Below are positions 6,758 to 7,362 of a DNA stretch of 7,362 nucleotides, piece after piece. The stretch comes from Desulfocapsaceae bacterium (GTDB taxonomy: Bacteria; Desulfobacterota; Desulfobulbia; Desulfobulbales; Desulfocapsaceae), in NCBI GenBank assembly GCA_029934775.1, contig JAOZLO010000138.1:1-7362 (forward strand), read 5' to 3'. Position 1 is the stretch's first letter, and every line of letters begins with the position of its first letter. The position numbers were made by a program, and so were the translations under genes. The notes under the pieces were generated by a model, which saw nothing but the letters and a program-made list of their open reading frames with translations, was not told the origin of the DNA and did not search any database.

Positions 6758-6800
6758 TAAGCTGGATTGAGTGCAATTTTCACCCTCTCAATCGGGCTTA
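6758..6800 (-). promoter_or_regulatory. Inverted repeat in the leader of the MFS gene
   Basis: TAAGCTGGATTGAG (6758-6771) and CTCAATCGGGCTTA (6787-6800) are complementary at 12 of 14 positions, with a 15-base loop. The hairpin ends 13 bases before the MFS start codon and abuts the weak GGGG ribosome site, so in the minus-strand transcript it could affect translation. It could equally be an operator for a dimeric regulator, or the end of read-through from the hydrolase gene; no T-run follows it, which argues against a terminator. Confidence 0.45.
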
Positions 6801-6908
6801 CCAACCCTTCGCTGCGCATCAGCTTTCGACTTTATCTGCATCTGTTTATCCGTCCTAACGTTTCCCTGTGAGGGAGAAAATCGCAACCAAGAGGCTGTTC
6901 TACAATAT

Positions 6909-7362
6909 TCATATAAATTCTCTTAACAACAGAGCATATCTCTCGCCTGCAGAAAGAGTGTTATGACCTACGTTCTTTATTGTATCTACCGTTATTTGTG
7001 AAGCGGGGAATGCATTGATCAGGTTGTTGGTGTGTTTGACCCCAATAACTTCATCATTTTCGGCTATAATGATAAGGGCCTGCACTTTTATCTGCTTCAC
7101 CCTGCTGAGAGAATCAAACTTGTCTTTTAATAAGATAGACATGGGATAAATCCAGAATTTCTGTTGTGCAACATTTTGTATACTATCAAATGGAGTTATC
7201 AAAACCAATTTTGCTACATCCCTTTTTGACGCAAGGAATGTGGCAACACCACTCCCCAGGCTCCGCCCAATAATTGAAATACTGTGATGCTTCAGTTTAA
7301 TCTTATCAAAAATATATTGTGCATCTGAATAAAGGCCTTTTTCCTCCGGTTTTCCGCTGCTG
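6909..7362 (-). CDS. Alpha/beta hydrolase, YfhR/Bem46-like, 5' end outside the window
   Basis: The C-terminal 150 residues of a serine hydrolase; the frame is open to the right edge, so the N-terminal part (roughly 100-150 residues in this family) lies beyond 7362. The complete catalytic triad is visible: nucleophile elbow GRSLGSG with Ser at visible residue 34, acid Asp 103 in IIIAENDEVIG, and His 133 in VGHNT. The upstream SSGKPEEKGLYSDAQ matches the strand-and-helix lead-in seen in YfhR/Bem46-like and S33-type hydrolases, as does LVLITPFDSI after the elbow. A TTG at 7206-7208 gives an apparent short frame, but that start would remove the nucleophile and is not real. The substrate is unknown; probably an ester, thioester or peptide-like bond. 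The gene is followed on the same strand by the MFS gene after 164 bases. Confidence 0.88.
   Translation of the reverse strand, partial: SSGKPEEKGLYSDAQYIFDKIKLKHHSISIIGRSLGSGVATFLASKRDVAKLVLITPFDSIQNVAQQKFWIYPMSILLKDKFDSLSRVKQIKVQALIIIAENDEVIGVKHTNNLINAFPASQITVDTIKNVGHNTLSAGERYALLLREFI

Noticed and set aside
6861..6880. TCCCT gtg AGGGA stem downstream of the hydrolase gene
   Set aside because: Only five pairs, and no T-run follows in the hydrolase direction.

Overview
The window carries seven protein-coding genes, five of them complete, in a moderately AT-rich bacterial background. The proteins look proteobacterial, most likely from a marine or sediment gammaproteobacterium. This is an inference from overall protein character and the import/export gene content; no marker gene is present and the phylum is not certain.

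Layout, left to right. Positions 1-164 hold the 3' end of an unrecognised + strand gene. Positions 283-3174 form a minus-strand ABC importer operon of the nitrate/sulfonate/taurine (NitT/TauT) type. In transcription order it is periplasmic binding protein (3174-2140), ATPase (1840-1073) and permease (1080-283); the last two genes overlap by 8 bases. A + strand gene for a small zinc-ribbon SAM methyltransferase (3494-4159) diverges from the operon. It is followed by a class V PLP-dependent enzyme (4293-5465) with its own good ribosome binding site. A 12-helix MFS transporter (6744-5506) converges on the PLP gene. At the right edge is the C-terminal half of an alpha/beta hydrolase (minus strand, running in from beyond 7362).

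The most distinctive non-coding structure is a pair of related, nearly palindromic elements of about 160-190 bases, one in each intergenic region flanking the binding-protein gene (about 1863-2052 and 3291-3478). Their 114-base cores are identical at 102 positions, and most differences are transitions. Both fold on one hairpin register, and one arm pair differs as T-A in one copy and C-G in the other. They resemble non-autonomous, MITE-like or REP-like palindromic repeats. One lies inside the importer operon between the binding-protein and ATPase genes; the other lies directly in front of the methyltransferase gene.

Functionally, the importer probably brings in a small oxyanion or organic compound such as a sulfonate, nitrate-like anion or heterocycle. 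The PLP enzyme keeps the cofactor-binding residues of the SufS/IscS fold but lacks the desulfurase catalytic cysteine, so it is more likely a C-S lyase, epimerase or similar enzyme. The MFS protein could move a related metabolite. A shared organosulfur or amine pathway is possible but not shown by the sequence. I see no defence system, CRISPR array, RNA gene, integrase or transposase.
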